A DNA stretch of 58,526 nt. Source: Myxococcus dinghuensis. Lineage in GTDB: Bacteria; Myxococcota; Myxococcia; Myxococcales; Myxococcaceae. Each line of letters begins with the position of its first letter. Position 1 is the stretch's first letter. The notes under the pieces were generated by a model, which did no database searches, was not told the origin of the DNA, and worked only from the letters and a program-made list of their open reading frames with translations. The translations under genes and the position numbers were made by a program. The DNA lies in NCBI RefSeq assembly GCF_024198235.1, contig NZ_JAKCFB010000049.1:1-58526 (forward strand), written 5' to 3'. Shown piece by piece: positions 38,340 through 47,612 of the stretch.

Positions 38340-38870
38340 ATGGCCCTCCTGAATCCCAGCTTCGAGGACGCGGGCGCCCGGCCCGGCGAGGCTGCTCACT
38401 GGACGCTGACGGCGGGGACGCGCCTCGAAGTCCTGGCGGGCTTCGGCGTGCCGGAGGAGGCGTGTGAGGACTTCGAGCGCTGGTACGTGTGGCGCGCCGC
38501 CCTCTCCGACGTCCCTGTGGCCCTCGCCTTCTTCTCCGGCCTGCGCGAGGGCTTCGAGGCGTTCTCTCGGGGCTGGGACAACGACGGCTTCCTCTTCGAG
38601 CTGCCGCCCGCGCTGCTCGTCCCGCACCGCTTCGAGGGGAACATCGTCGAGACTTGGGGCCAAGGGCCCTTCCTCACGGACTGGGTGGACGCAGCTTCCG
38701 TGGAGGGCCTCTTCAGCGACTCACCGCGGGAGGACTTCGAGCAGCGCTGGCACACCAACGAGGCCTACGCCTGGCGCTGGGAGGACGTGACGGCGCGCGG
38801 GGCCCTCTTCAACACCACGCAGCCCACCGAGGACTTCGACACCGGGTGGCCTCTGGCCGCCACGCAGTGA
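38340..38870 (+). CDS. Tail protein with repeated [E/R]-x-FE-x-x-W motifs
   Basis: 176 aa. The motif recurs as CEDFERWYVW, REGFEAFSRGW, REDFEQRWHTNEAYAW and TEDFDTGW. Aromatic residues are abundant. Not recognised. Location between gpJ and gpI-type genes suggests a baseplate or fibre adaptor. Start ATG 38340 directly follows the gpJ stop. Confidence 0.65.
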   Translation: MALLNPSFEDAGARPGEAAHWTLTAGTRLEVLAGFGVPEEACEDFERWYVWRAALSDVPVALAFFSGLREGFEAFSRGWDNDGFLFELPPALLVPHRFEGNIVETWGQGPFLTDWVDAASVEGLFSDSPREDFEQRWHTNEAYAWRWEDVTARGALFNTTQPTEDFDTGWPLAATQ

Positions 38871-38877
38871 GGACACC

Positions 38878-39573
38878 ATGGCACTCGCAGACTGGACCTA
38901 CCTCAACGGCGGACTGGACATCGCCACCGTGGACAGGGGCGTGACGGCGGGCATCGCCCGTCCCCCGGGCGGCGGCAACTTCCTCTTCGCCTTCAACTCG
39001 TTGTCGGCCGCCCAGGGCGCCGTCGCACTCTTCGCCAACCTCCCCGACTTCGCCCCCATGGCCAAGGGAGGCAGCATCCACGGTTGCATCCAGCGAGGGC
39101 CCGGTGGCGGCCCCACCGGCTTCGCACCCTTCCTCTTCCTGTGCAGCCAGGGCACCTCCGTCAACGACTCCGCCTACCTCCTCGGCCTCTCCGACGACGA
39201 GCCGCATCGGGTGGTGCTGCGCAAGGGCGCGGTGGCCACGGGCCTGCCTGACGCGGACGGGCCCGGTGTCCTGCTGAAGTCGTCGGCCAGCTTCACACAG
39301 GGCACCTGGCTGCACCTGCGGCTGGACGTCATCGTCAACGCCAACGGCGACGTCGTCCTCAAGGCCCTCCAGAATGACTTGGCCGCGCATCCGCTCGGCA
39401 CGCCCCCTGACTGGCAGCCCGTGCAGGGCATGGCCGACTTCATCGACGACGCCCTCGGCATCAACTCCGGCAGCCAGCCCCTCACCTCCGGCCGTGGCGG
39501 CTTCGGCTTCGCGGTGCGGGACGTCACCCGCCGGGCCTACTTCGACTCGCTCGAGCTCTCCCGGCAGGTGTGA
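38878..39573 (+). CDS. Lectin-like beta-sandwich tail protein
   Basis: 231 aa. Alternating beta pattern with FTQGTWLHLRLDVIVNANGD and the ending RAYFDSLELSRQV suggests a concanavalin/laminin-G-like sandwich. It may decorate the baseplate or bind host surface sugars. No catalytic signature. Confidence 0.6.
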   Translation: MALADWTYLNGGLDIATVDRGVTAGIARPPGGGNFLFAFNSLSAAQGAVALFANLPDFAPMAKGGSIHGCIQRGPGGGPTGFAPFLFLCSQGTSVNDSAYLLGLSDDEPHRVVLRKGAVATGLPDADGPGVLLKSSASFTQGTWLHLRLDVIVNANGDVVLKALQNDLAAHPLGTPPDWQPVQGMADFIDDALGINSGSQPLTSGRGGFGFAVRDVTRRAYFDSLELSRQV

Positions 39574-39577
39574 AGCC

Positions 39578-39973
39578 ATGGCCGTCACCGCATTCACCAA
39601 TCGCCTGGGCTTGGGCCAGGGACGCATCCGGCCCCAGCGTGCCGCCCCTGCCTCAGGCGAGTACCTCTTCGTGCTGGGAGACGAGGAGTCTGGGCGCCGC
39701 TTCGAGCTGGCTCCCGGAGACTGGGCCGAGGTGACACAAGCCGTGGACGTCACCGGAGTGGACCTGGTCCGCGCCGCCTTGCGCCTCCGTGTGCCGCCAT
39801 GTGTCCCGGCGGGCCTGGCCTGGGAAGCGTCCCTCGTCGTGGACGGGATGAAGTACGCCCGCTGCCTCGGACGCCCCGGCCGCGAGCGCCTCGTCACGGA
39901 CATGGCCGCCAACGTCTCGAAGCTCGCCGGCGTTCACACGGTGGGCATCCGCCTGGAGCTCGTCTCCCCGTGA
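39578..39973 (+). CDS. Small beta-rich tail protein
   Basis: 131 aa from ATG 39578. It reads like an immunoglobulin-type or jelly-roll domain (VDLVRAALRLRVPPCVP, WEASLVVDGMKYAR). Part of the same operon, 4 bp after the lectin-like gene. Function unknown. Confidence 0.65.
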   Translation: MAVTAFTNRLGLGQGRIRPQRAAPASGEYLFVLGDEESGRRFELAPGDWAEVTQAVDVTGVDLVRAALRLRVPPCVPAGLAWEASLVVDGMKYARCLGRPGRERLVTDMAANVSKLAGVHTVGIRLELVSP

Positions 39974-39982
39974 GGAAGCCCC

Positions 39983-41320
39983 ATGGCCACGGTTGAGCTG
40001 CCCACCCTCTACGCCGACACCGTCTCCCTCTTCGCCGAGACGCGACGCCCCCTCCTCCTCAACCGCGCTCCGGGCCCGGGGGAGGTGGACGTCCATGTCG
40101 ACTCCGTGCTGGAGCTGGAGCTGGCGGACGTCGGCGCGGACGGCATTGCCCGGGCGGCCACGCGCGTCTGGGTGGACAGCTTCCTTGCCTTCGAGGGCGG
40201 GGCCAGCGTCGAGGTGCAACCCGCCTTCGCGGGGCCGCTGGCGGAGGTGAGGCAGACGGCGGACACCCTGCGTGTGGTGCTCCACCCGGCGGTGCCGCTG
40301 GTCAGCCAGGCCACCGTCTCCGTCCGCGTCGTCTCGGCCACGGCCGGCGGCGCGCACCTCCTCGACGAGACGTACACATTCAGCGTGGAGGACAGGACAG
40401 CGCCCCGTCTCGTGGGTGCGCAGGCCCTGGCGGCAAAGTCGGTGCGCCTCGCCTTCGACGAAGCTGTGCGGGTGCCACCCACGGCGCGCTTCACTTTCAC
40501 ACCTCGCGGCGCTCCCGCAGTCCCGGTAGCCGCCCTTGAGGCCGCAGCGGACGGCTCCCTTGTCCAACTCGTTCTCGACACGGAGCTGACGCCGGACGTG
40601 GTGTACGAGGTATTCGTTCAGGGGGTGACGGACGCCCACGGCAACCTGGTGCTCGCCCCCTACCACCGCGCCACCTTCGCGGGCTTTCGTCCGGCCAGGC
40701 CGCCCTCCCGGAGCTTCCAGCTCTGGGACATGCTGCCCCGGCACAACCGCCGCGACGATGTGACGGGCGACCTGCACCGCTTCATCTCCTGCCTCCAGGA
40801 AGTGACGGACTTGCTCCTCGCGGACTTGGACGCGTTCCCCGACGTCTTCGACCTGGAGCGCGCGCCGGAGGCCTTCCTGGACGCCATACTCCAGGACTTG
40901 GGCAACCCCTTCGCCTTCGAGCTGGACGTCCTTGGGCGGCGCCGCCTGGCCAGCATCCTCGTGGACATGTACCAGCAGAAGGGCACCGCGCTGGGCCTGC
41001 GCAACGCCATCCGCTTCTTCCTCGGCATCGAGGTGCGGGCCGTCTCCCCCTTCGCGTCGGACACCCTTGTACTGGGCGAGTCCGAGCTGGGCGTGGACTG
41101 GGTGCTGGGCCCCTCGGAGCGATTCTCACGCTACGCCTTCAACGTCGAGGTGGAGCGCCTCCTCTCTCCGGCGGAGCGGCAGCGCCTGCGCACCCTCGTC
41201 GACTACCTCAAGCCCGCCCACACCCACTTCGTGGACTTGGTGGAGCCCCTCCCTCCCGTCGTCCCTGAGCACTGGGAGCTGGGCCTCAGCGAGTTGGGCG
41301 AGACGAGCGACTTGCATTGA
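39983..41320 (+). CDS. Tail protein I-like with N-terminal Ig-like domains
   Basis: 445 aa. Residues 130-230 resemble bacterial Ig-like/SwmB domains (VEDRTAPRLVGAQALAAKS, LTPDVVYEVFVQGVTD). Residues 245-430 match the P2 gpI / phage tail protein domain (LWDMLPRHNRRDD, FLDAILQDLGNPF, MYQQKGTALGLRNAIRFFLG). It forms the outer baseplate and anchors fibres. Confidence 0.82.
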   Translation: MATVELPTLYADTVSLFAETRRPLLLNRAPGPGEVDVHVDSVLELELADVGADGIARAATRVWVDSFLAFEGGASVEVQPAFAGPLAEVRQTADTLRVVLHPAVPLVSQATVSVRVVSATAGGAHLLDETYTFSVEDRTAPRLVGAQALAAKSVRLAFDEAVRVPPTARFTFTPRGAPAVPVAALEAAADGSLVQLVLDTELTPDVVYEVFVQGVTDAHGNLVLAPYHRATFAGFRPARPPSRSFQLWDMLPRHNRRDDVTGDLHRFISCLQEVTDLLLADLDAFPDVFDLERAPEAFLDAILQDLGNPFAFELDVLGRRRLASILVDMYQQKGTALGLRNAIRFFLGIEVRAVSPFASDTLVLGESELGVDWVLGPSERFSRYAFNVEVERLLSPAERQRLRTLVDYLKPAHTHFVDLVEPLPPVVPEHWELGLSELGETSDLH

Positions 41321-41348
41321 GCCATGCGTGCGGTCGAAATGGCTGGAG

Positions 41349-41894
41349 ATGGATGACTTCGAGCGCTGGTTCCGTAATCACTTCGGCACGACCGCCCCGG
41401 TTGGCTACTGCCTCCGCGCTGACCATCACGAGCGGTGGGTGAGGCTCCACTCGCTTCCCGAGTCGAAGCGCTACGCGGAGGACGCATCTGAGCGGGCAGA
41501 GGTAAGGCGCCGGGCGTGGGCAGCGGCCTCCGAGGTCCTTCCAACCGGTAGCCCCGTCTGGTTGGTCGTTCCCACCTTCGAACCAGAACACCAGGGACTC
41601 CAGAGCCTGTCCTTGGCCTTTGAGGACGCAGGCCGCTACGAGCACGAGCTGTTCGAGGAGCCCCTCGAGGCTCGCGTCGCGCGGACGACCTGGCCCCACA
41701 CTGGGTTCGACCAGCTCATCGATGAAGTCGCTGCCGACGCTCTCCGCGCGGTTTGGTTTTCGATGACCAGCGGTGAGGTCTTCGCGCCCTACGACGGTGG
41801 CATCGACCTCATCGTAGAGAGCGCGAGACGCGCGGGAACGTTGCGCAAGGTGTTCCCGCCGGATTGGTTCTCGAAGCGCACTGACGGCTTCTGA
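41349..41894 (+). CDS. DUF3885-like accessory protein
   Basis: 181 aa from ATG 41349; a GTG at 41328 would add seven residues. VWFSMTSGEVFAPYDGGIDLIV near the end resembles the Y-D-x-x-G-[MI]-D-[VL] core of DUF3885, and the middle contains TFEPEHQGLQSLSLAF. No transport signal. It sits between two tail operons as an insert, like the nuclease genes elsewhere in this phage. Confidence 0.6.
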   Translation: MDDFERWFRNHFGTTAPVGYCLRADHHERWVRLHSLPESKRYAEDASERAEVRRRAWAAASEVLPTGSPVWLVVPTFEPEHQGLQSLSLAFEDAGRYEHELFEEPLEARVARTTWPHTGFDQLIDEVAADALRAVWFSMTSGEVFAPYDGGIDLIVESARRAGTLRKVFPPDWFSKRTDGF

Positions 41895-41991
41895 CTCGAT
41901 TTTCGCCATTCTGCCTCGTCGCTCAGGCAACGTGCGCCAGCGGCGAGCGAGCTGAGCGAGACATCGACGCTGCACTGAGCGCCCTGCTGGA

Positions 41992-42034
41992 TGTCCCCGA
42001 TTTCTCGCGCCGTGCCTTTGCCTTCCTCTGGAGG
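41992..42034 (+). promoter_or_regulatory. Leader motif copy E, before the tail fibre
   Basis: TGTCCCC 41992-41998, 15 bases, GCCTTTGCC 42014-42022 (one change), GGAGG 42030-42034, ATG at 42043. Confidence 0.65.
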
Positions 42035-42042
42035 GCCCAGGC

Positions 42043-43953
42043 ATGAGCAACCGGCTGGATTTTTTCTTCAGGCAGCGTGTCAGCGAGGCCGAGTTGGATT
42101 TGGCCTTCGCGCAGTTGGAGCAGGCGGACAGAAACCTCGCCTCGGACTTGGGCGTCCACGGCGTCATCTCCGGGGCAGTGCCCGCGCCGCATGCCCCCGT
42201 GCCCAACCTCACCGTCGACTTGACGGCCGCGGGACGCGCCTACGACAACCTCGGCCAGCGCATCTTCTTCGGCACCGGGCAGACGGTGGACTGCGCGGTG
42301 GACATGTCGGGCATCCCCACCGACGTCTCCACCTCCGGCAGCGAGCGGTGGGTGGGTATCTTCCTGCGCTTCACGCGCCTGCTGTCCGAGCCGCGCACGG
42401 ACGGCAACTCCCAGCAGGTGTACTTCCGGCGCGACGAGTCCTTCGAGTTGGTGGTGCGCCAGGCGCCGGAGGCCCCCGTCGGCCAGGCGCCCAAGCCCGC
42501 CCTCCAGCCCGACGAGCTGTTGCTGTGCGACGTCCGGCGCCAGCCTGGGCAGACGCAGATTCTCGCTGCGGACTTGGACACCTCTCGCCGCCAGGCCTTC
42601 ATCTTCGCGAGGGGCACCTCTGTGGCCGTGGAGAGCGGCGCCTGGGACGTCCTGAGTCCCGGCGCGGACACGGTGCAGGCGACACTGGACGCGGTGGACG
42701 CCGAGTTGGCCGGCCACTTCTCCGGCACCGCCCGGAGGCACGAGGCCCGTGCCGTGGACTACGTGCCGCACGGTTTCGTCGCTGGCACGACGGTGCAAGC
42801 CGCCATGGACGAAGTCGTCGACAAGCTCTCCTCGGCTGTCTCCGGCACACCCGGCGCCTCCCGTGTGGGCGCGGACGCGGTACCTGGCACGCCCCACCTC
42901 CTGCCGGCGGGCACTGTGGACGCGCAGCTCTCCTCGCTGCTGGGCTTCCTCAACACCCACCAGGGCGCGGCCACCGGGGCCCACCACGCCAGCGCCATTG
43001 GCGCCACGCCCCACGGCTACGTCAGCGGCACCAGCGTGCAGGCCCAGCTTCAGGAAGTCGTCACCCGCCTCGGAGAGACAACGGCCAACAGCCCCGGCTC
43101 CTCTCGTGTCGGAGGAGACGCACTGGCCGGGACGCCCCACGCCCTCCCCGCCAGCAGCATGCGGCAGCAGGTCGCCGCGCTGCTGGGCTTCCTCAATGGG
43201 CACGTCACCCAGTCCGCTGGCGCTCACGCGGCCTCCGCCGTGTCTGTCGCGGACGCGGGCAACCTGCTGACGGCGGGCACCGTCGAGGCGGCCCTCGCGG
43301 AAGTCCTCTCGGCCTTTAGCGGCGGGCACTTCCGCGGCAACGAGGCGGCGGCAGGCCAGCACAAGGCCATCCTCCAGCCCGTCCTCGGCGCCGGCCGCAT
43401 CCTTCTCCTCGACGCCCAAGGCGCGGGAGGCGTCGCCGCGCGGCTGCGCCTCTACGCCGACAGCGACTCGGTGTGGTTCACCCTCAACGCCGCATGGAGT
43501 GGGAGCGCCTGGGCCCGGGACACCACCGGCGCTGCTGCCGCCGGGTTCCGCCTCTCGCGCAACGAGGCCGAGTTCCTCCATGACGCCAGTCTCACCGCCA
43601 GCTTCGCCTCCTGGACGCGCACGTTGCGGCTCCCGCTGAGCAGCACAGTCAGCAACACCTCCTTCGAGCTGGCGGGCAGCGTGCGCGAGGTGGGCCGGCT
43701 CGGCCTCCAGTACAGCAACAGCGACACCGCCGCGCACGACAACCTGTCCGGGGGCGGCTCGGTGACGTTCCGCAGCCGCTTTCCCACCGCGCCCTCCTCC
43801 ATCACCCTCAGCCCCTACGCAGTCCCCGGAGGCTTCGTCGGCAATCCCACCGTCATGGTGCCGGACAGGGACGGCTTCGCCTTCTACACCCACCAAACCC
43901 TCCAAGGCCTCGCCTCGACGTACTGGTTCGGCGCGTACACCGCCGTCGCGTGA
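42043..43953 (+). CDS. Tail fibre-like structural protein with internal repeats
   Basis: 636 aa. Residues 1-160 are a conserved N-terminal attachment region (DFFFRQRVSEAELDLAF). Two repeat types alternate from about 215: PHG-[FY]-V-x-G-T-x-V-Q-A-x-[ML]-x-E-V-V, and a 35-residue unit with LLGFLN-x-H and GAH-x-ASA. The last 220 residues are beta-rich and probably bind the host. Its own leader motif suggests separate expression from the baseplate. Confidence 0.8.
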   Translation: MSNRLDFFFRQRVSEAELDLAFAQLEQADRNLASDLGVHGVISGAVPAPHAPVPNLTVDLTAAGRAYDNLGQRIFFGTGQTVDCAVDMSGIPTDVSTSGSERWVGIFLRFTRLLSEPRTDGNSQQVYFRRDESFELVVRQAPEAPVGQAPKPALQPDELLLCDVRRQPGQTQILAADLDTSRRQAFIFARGTSVAVESGAWDVLSPGADTVQATLDAVDAELAGHFSGTARRHEARAVDYVPHGFVAGTTVQAAMDEVVDKLSSAVSGTPGASRVGADAVPGTPHLLPAGTVDAQLSSLLGFLNTHQGAATGAHHASAIGATPHGYVSGTSVQAQLQEVVTRLGETTANSPGSSRVGGDALAGTPHALPASSMRQQVAALLGFLNGHVTQSAGAHAASAVSVADAGNLLTAGTVEAALAEVLSAFSGGHFRGNEAAAGQHKAILQPVLGAGRILLLDAQGAGGVAARLRLYADSDSVWFTLNAAWSGSAWARDTTGAAAAGFRLSRNEAEFLHDASLTASFASWTRTLRLPLSSTVSNTSFELAGSVREVGRLGLQYSNSDTAAHDNLSGGGSVTFRSRFPTAPSSITLSPYAVPGGFVGNPTVMVPDRDGFAFYTHQTLQGLASTYWFGAYTAVA

Positions 43954-43964
43954 GGACTCCACCC

Positions 43965-44402
43965 ATGGCCCTTCACGAAATCACTAACGAGGACGTGCTT
44001 CAGCGCTGTGCCCAGTGCGGCAGCGGCAATCGCCTCTCCCTTGGCACCCTGGAGGTGGGCGTCGCTCGTCGGGAGGACGTGGACGACGGCCTCATCCAGC
44101 TTCCGCCGTGCCCCGCCTGCCGCTCCACCGAGTTCCTCATCCGTGCATCCGAGGACGAGCCGCTGCACCCAGCGACAGGCAGCTTCGGGCACCTTCACCA
44201 ACTGCTCGTCGGCCACCTCCACGCGGAGCTCGTCCAGCGCGGGCGCCTGCACACCGCCCTCACGGCCAAGGGGGGACGCGCCAGCAAGGTGGTGCTGCGC
44301 CCCCTGTCCCAAGAGGCTCGCGCGCGCTGGTTCCCCCAGGGGCTCCGAATTGCGGTGCCTCCCGACGAGCCGCACCGCGCCCCGGAAGAGTCCAGTCGAT
44401 AA
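43965..44402 (+). CDS. Zinc-ribbon protein after the tail fibre
   Basis: 145 aa from ATG 43965. CAQC and CPAC pairs, 34 residues apart, look like a zinc ribbon, with a basic helical C-terminus. It may be a fibre chaperone by position. No family recognised. Confidence 0.6.
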   Translation: MALHEITNEDVLQRCAQCGSGNRLSLGTLEVGVARREDVDDGLIQLPPCPACRSTEFLIRASEDEPLHPATGSFGHLHQLLVGHLHAELVQRGRLHTALTAKGGRASKVVLRPLSQEARARWFPQGLRIAVPPDEPHRAPEESSR

Positions 44403-44420
44403 ACATACACCGCCAGCAAA

Positions 44421-44438
44421 GCCCCCTGTTCCCGGGGC
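44421..44438 (+). terminator. GC hairpin after the fibre operon
   Basis: GCCCC and GGGGC pair around an 8-base loop, 19 bp after the stop of the zinc-ribbon gene and just before cassette promoter 1. No T-tract, so weak as an intrinsic terminator. Confidence 0.4.
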
Positions 44439-44461
44439 ATCGCGAAGCCCTCGCCACCGGC

Positions 44462-44491
44462 TTGCTATCCCATCGAGAGAGAGCGTGTATG
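44462..44491 (+). promoter_or_regulatory. Cassette promoter 1 (TTGCTA-N18-TGTATG)
   Basis: A -35-like TTGCTA at 44462-44467 and GAGCGTGTATG ending at 44491, separated by exactly 18 bases as in copies 2 and 3. The gene start is 39 bp further on. Confidence 0.65.
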
Positions 44492-44529
44492 TCTTCACGC
44501 GCCGCCCACCGCGCGCCAGGAAGACACGC

Positions 44530-44814
44530 ATGTTCATTGGCACCGACACCACCTACCTCGGCAACGAAATCCCCGGCCTCCAGGGACAAAGAGTCCGCAT
44601 CTTCGGCGTATTGCGCGGCGGCCTCCGCCCCGACGCGGACCCGGACGCGGACGACTACTATGTGAACAGCGACGAGAAGCTGGCGCGCCTCGGGGGCGTC
44701 ACGGCAGAGGACTGCATCGACGCGGCCCTCATTCTCCCGGACGGCACGACGCCCTTCGTGCATGTCGACCCGCGCGCCATCGACTTGGCGTGCTTCGCGC
44801 ACCTTCGAGAATAG
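44530..44814 (+). CDS. Small acidic accessory protein
   Basis: 94 aa from ATG 44530. It has RVRIFGVLRGGLRPD followed by an acidic DADPDADDYY stretch and an alpha/beta ending. Not recognised. Single-gene cassette with its own promoter. Confidence 0.6.
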   Translation: MFIGTDTTYLGNEIPGLQGQRVRIFGVLRGGLRPDADPDADDYYVNSDEKLARLGGVTAEDCIDAALILPDGTTPFVHVDPRAIDLACFAHLRE

Positions 44815-44827
44815 CGACGGCAGCGAC

Positions 44828-44857
44828 TTGCATTGAAGCGAAAGCAGAGCGTGTATG
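44828..44857 (+). promoter_or_regulatory. Cassette promoter 2 (TTGCAT-N18-TGTATG)
   Basis: TTGCAT 44828-44833 and TGTATG 44852-44857 with 18 bases between and the shared GAGCG before the second box. The next start is 44 bp on, with GGGAGGAAAAC before it. Confidence 0.65.
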
Positions 44858-44900
44858 CATTCACGCGCACGCAACACCGCGGGCCGAAAGGGAGGAAAAC

Positions 44901-45134
44901 ATGAAGACTTCCAAGCCCCCCACCAAATCCAATGGCAGCACCAAACGCCCCGCTTCCGAATCCCTCGAAACGCGCCTTGAGTGCATTGCACGCAGACATA
45001 CGAGTTTCGAGACGCTCGAGACCCGATTCGGCGGCATCGACTTCAAGGAAGTCTCCGTGTGGGGACTGAAAGCCGCCCTCGAAGAGGCGTACCAACTCGG
45101 GAAGGCCGACGGCAGCAAGCCTCTCGGGGCGTAG
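44901..45134 (+). CDS. DUF6900-like small protein
   Basis: 77 aa, ATG 44901 with a strong GGGAGG site. FETLETRFGGIDFKEVSVWG and LKAALEEAYQLGK fit the DUF6900 consensus (E-T-L-E-T-R, D-F-x-x-V-x-V-W, ALE-x-AY). Function unknown; found in phages and plasmids. Confidence 0.7.
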   Translation: MKTSKPPTKSNGSTKRPASESLETRLECIARRHTSFETLETRFGGIDFKEVSVWGLKAALEEAYQLGKADGSKPLGA

Positions 45135-45156
45135 CACCACCCCCATAGAAACCTCA

Positions 45157-45174
45157 GCCCCGCCGACGCGGGGC
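45157..45174 (+). terminator. GC hairpin after the DUF6900-like gene
   Basis: GCCCCGC-CGAC-GCGGGGC, a 7-bp stem with a 4-base loop. Lies 23 bp after the stop. Confidence 0.5.
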
Positions 45175-45251
45175 ACCACCCGCATGAGGACTTCCGGACC
45201 GCCTCATGGACGGCAGACGTGTACCCACGGCCCGCCAAGGAAACAACCGCC

Positions 45252-45866
45252 ATGCCCCGTAACGCCGCACCGAAAAAGCTGGAGTCCCTGAGTCTGACGG
45301 AGCTGCGCGCCCGCTACCGCGAAGTGGTGGGCGAAGAGACGCGCAGCCCCAACAAGAAGTACCTCATCCGCCGCATCGAGGAGTGCCTCGCCGTGAAGAA
45401 GCAGCGCAGCCCCGCTCGCCGAGGGGCTGCCACCGCGCCCAGCGCGCCACCTCCGACGCCCCCTGCCCGGGCCACGCCCTCGTCAGAGGAGACCACGCCC
45501 CCCTCCCGCCAGCGCGGGCGCTTCGGCACCATGTCGCTGCAGGAGCTGCAGGCGGAGTACCGCAAGGTTGTCGGTCGCCCCACAGGCAGCAGCAACGTCT
45601 CCTACCTCCAGTGGAAGATTCGGGAGGCAGAGGCCGGGCGTGTTTCGGTGGGCCCGCGCCCCGAGAGAGAAGTGAAGGTGCGGGAGGACGGCAAGCGCGT
45701 CATCCCCCTCTCTTTCGACGCCGAGGCCCTGGAGGCCTTGGACAAGGCATGGCGCGATGCGGGCCTGCCGAGCCGGACGCGCTTCTTCCGGCAGGCGGTG
45801 CACCATGAACTCACGGCCATGGGCGCCACCGAGGCTGCCGCGCTCTTCGCTCCGGAAGAGGCGTGA
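45252..45866 (+). CDS. Two-repeat helical protein with ribbon-helix-helix-like C-terminus
   Basis: 204 aa. Two similar segments, LESLSLTELRARYREVVGEE and MSLQELQAEYRKVVGRPTGS, each followed by a lysine/arginine helix, look like DUF2924- or SAP-type DNA-binding repeats joined by a Pro-rich linker. Residues 150-195 (VIPLSFDAEALEALDKAW, then TRFFRQAVHHEL) fit a ribbon-helix-helix DNA-binding domain. Probably a phage-encoded DNA-binding regulator. Confidence 0.65.
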   Translation: MPRNAAPKKLESLSLTELRARYREVVGEETRSPNKKYLIRRIEECLAVKKQRSPARRGAATAPSAPPPTPPARATPSSEETTPPSRQRGRFGTMSLQELQAEYRKVVGRPTGSSNVSYLQWKIREAEAGRVSVGPRPEREVKVREDGKRVIPLSFDAEALEALDKAWRDAGLPSRTRFFRQAVHHELTAMGATEAAALFAPEEA

Positions 45867-45988
45867 GGAACCGTGGCCACCAGGACATCGAGGAGGGCGA
45901 GCAGGAGATGAACCGCGCAGAGCAAGGCGCAGCGAGCAACGAATAGGACGCCCCAGCAATCCCCCTCCACCTCACAGGAACACCCACC

Positions 45989-46327
45989 ATGAGCGCCTCG
46001 GCCATTCCTTTTCACGTCTTCCCAGTCAAGGTGATTGATTTCAGCGACGCCAGGATGAGTCTGGCCCTCACCCAGAACCAAGCCGGCACGGCCCAGCCGC
46101 AACTGGACATCCTCCTTCCGGCCGGCGCCACCCACCGGCAGTTACGCGCGCTGCTTCATGCCTTCTCGGCCAACCTCGAGCTGAACACCCCGGCCAACGA
46201 GCGGTGGCTCATTCACAACGACTGCTGCGTGGGGCCGAACCATGGCCGCATCTACCTGGAGCTGGCCGAAGGCGACGAGGCGGAGGCCCTGCGCGGGATG
46301 CTGCTCCTCGACACCCTGAGGGGCTGA
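45989..46327 (+). CDS. Accessory protein of unknown function
   Basis: 112 aa, ATG 45989. Alpha/beta with LDILLPAGATHRQLRALLH and RIYLELAEGDEAEALRGML. Not recognised. A weak site, AGGAAC, precedes it. Confidence 0.6.
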   Translation: MSASAIPFHVFPVKVIDFSDARMSLALTQNQAGTAQPQLDILLPAGATHRQLRALLHAFSANLELNTPANERWLIHNDCCVGPNHGRIYLELAEGDEAEALRGMLLLDTLRG

Positions 46328-46339
46328 AGCGGGGGAAGA

Positions 46340-46355
46340 GCCCCTGCGCCGGGGC
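46340..46355 (+). terminator. GC hairpin before cassette promoter 3
   Basis: GCCCC-TGCGCC-GGGGC, a 5-bp stem. The rest of 46328-46566 holds only the promoter below. Confidence 0.4.
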
Positions 46356-46483
46356 ACTTCGCGGCCACTGGCCAGCCCGAATCACACACACTGGAAATCG
46401 CCTGCAAGAGCCCTCGTGAACCCCGCGAATTCTCGCGCCGATTTCAGACGCCAGAATTCGCACCCACGCCGACCGAAGTGGAC

Positions 46484-46513
46484 TTGCCTCATTCGCACAC
46501 AAGAGCGTGTATG
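46484..46513 (+). promoter_or_regulatory. Cassette promoter 3 (TTGCCT-N18-TGTATG)
   Basis: TTGCCT 46484-46489 and TGTATG 46508-46513, 18 bases apart with AGAGCG before the second box. It serves the amidoligase cluster, 54 bp before its start. Confidence 0.65.
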
Positions 46514-46566
46514 TGTTTCGCGACGGAGGCCACACCGCCCCGCGCAAACGCGAGAGGCGAACTCCC

Positions 46567-47526
<960 letters not shown>

Positions 47527-47542
47527 CGTGGCCCTCACGCCG

Positions 47543-47588
47543 GGGGCCTTGAAGGCCCCTGGCGCCCCACCACGCGGGCCACAGGCCC
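47543..47588 (+). terminator. Paired GC hairpins after the amidoligase
   Basis: GGGGCCTT-G-AAGGCCCC (47543-47559) and GGGCC-ACA-GGCCC (47576-47588). They might attenuate transcription between the ligase and the cyclotransferases. Confidence 0.4.
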
Positions 47589-47612
47589 GCCCTCCGTATT
47601 GGGAGACACCCC

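Noticed and set aside
41923..43962. 679-aa open frame antisense to the tail fibre
   Set aside because: Exactly opposite a well-supported gene and of biased composition; typical of high-GC DNA.
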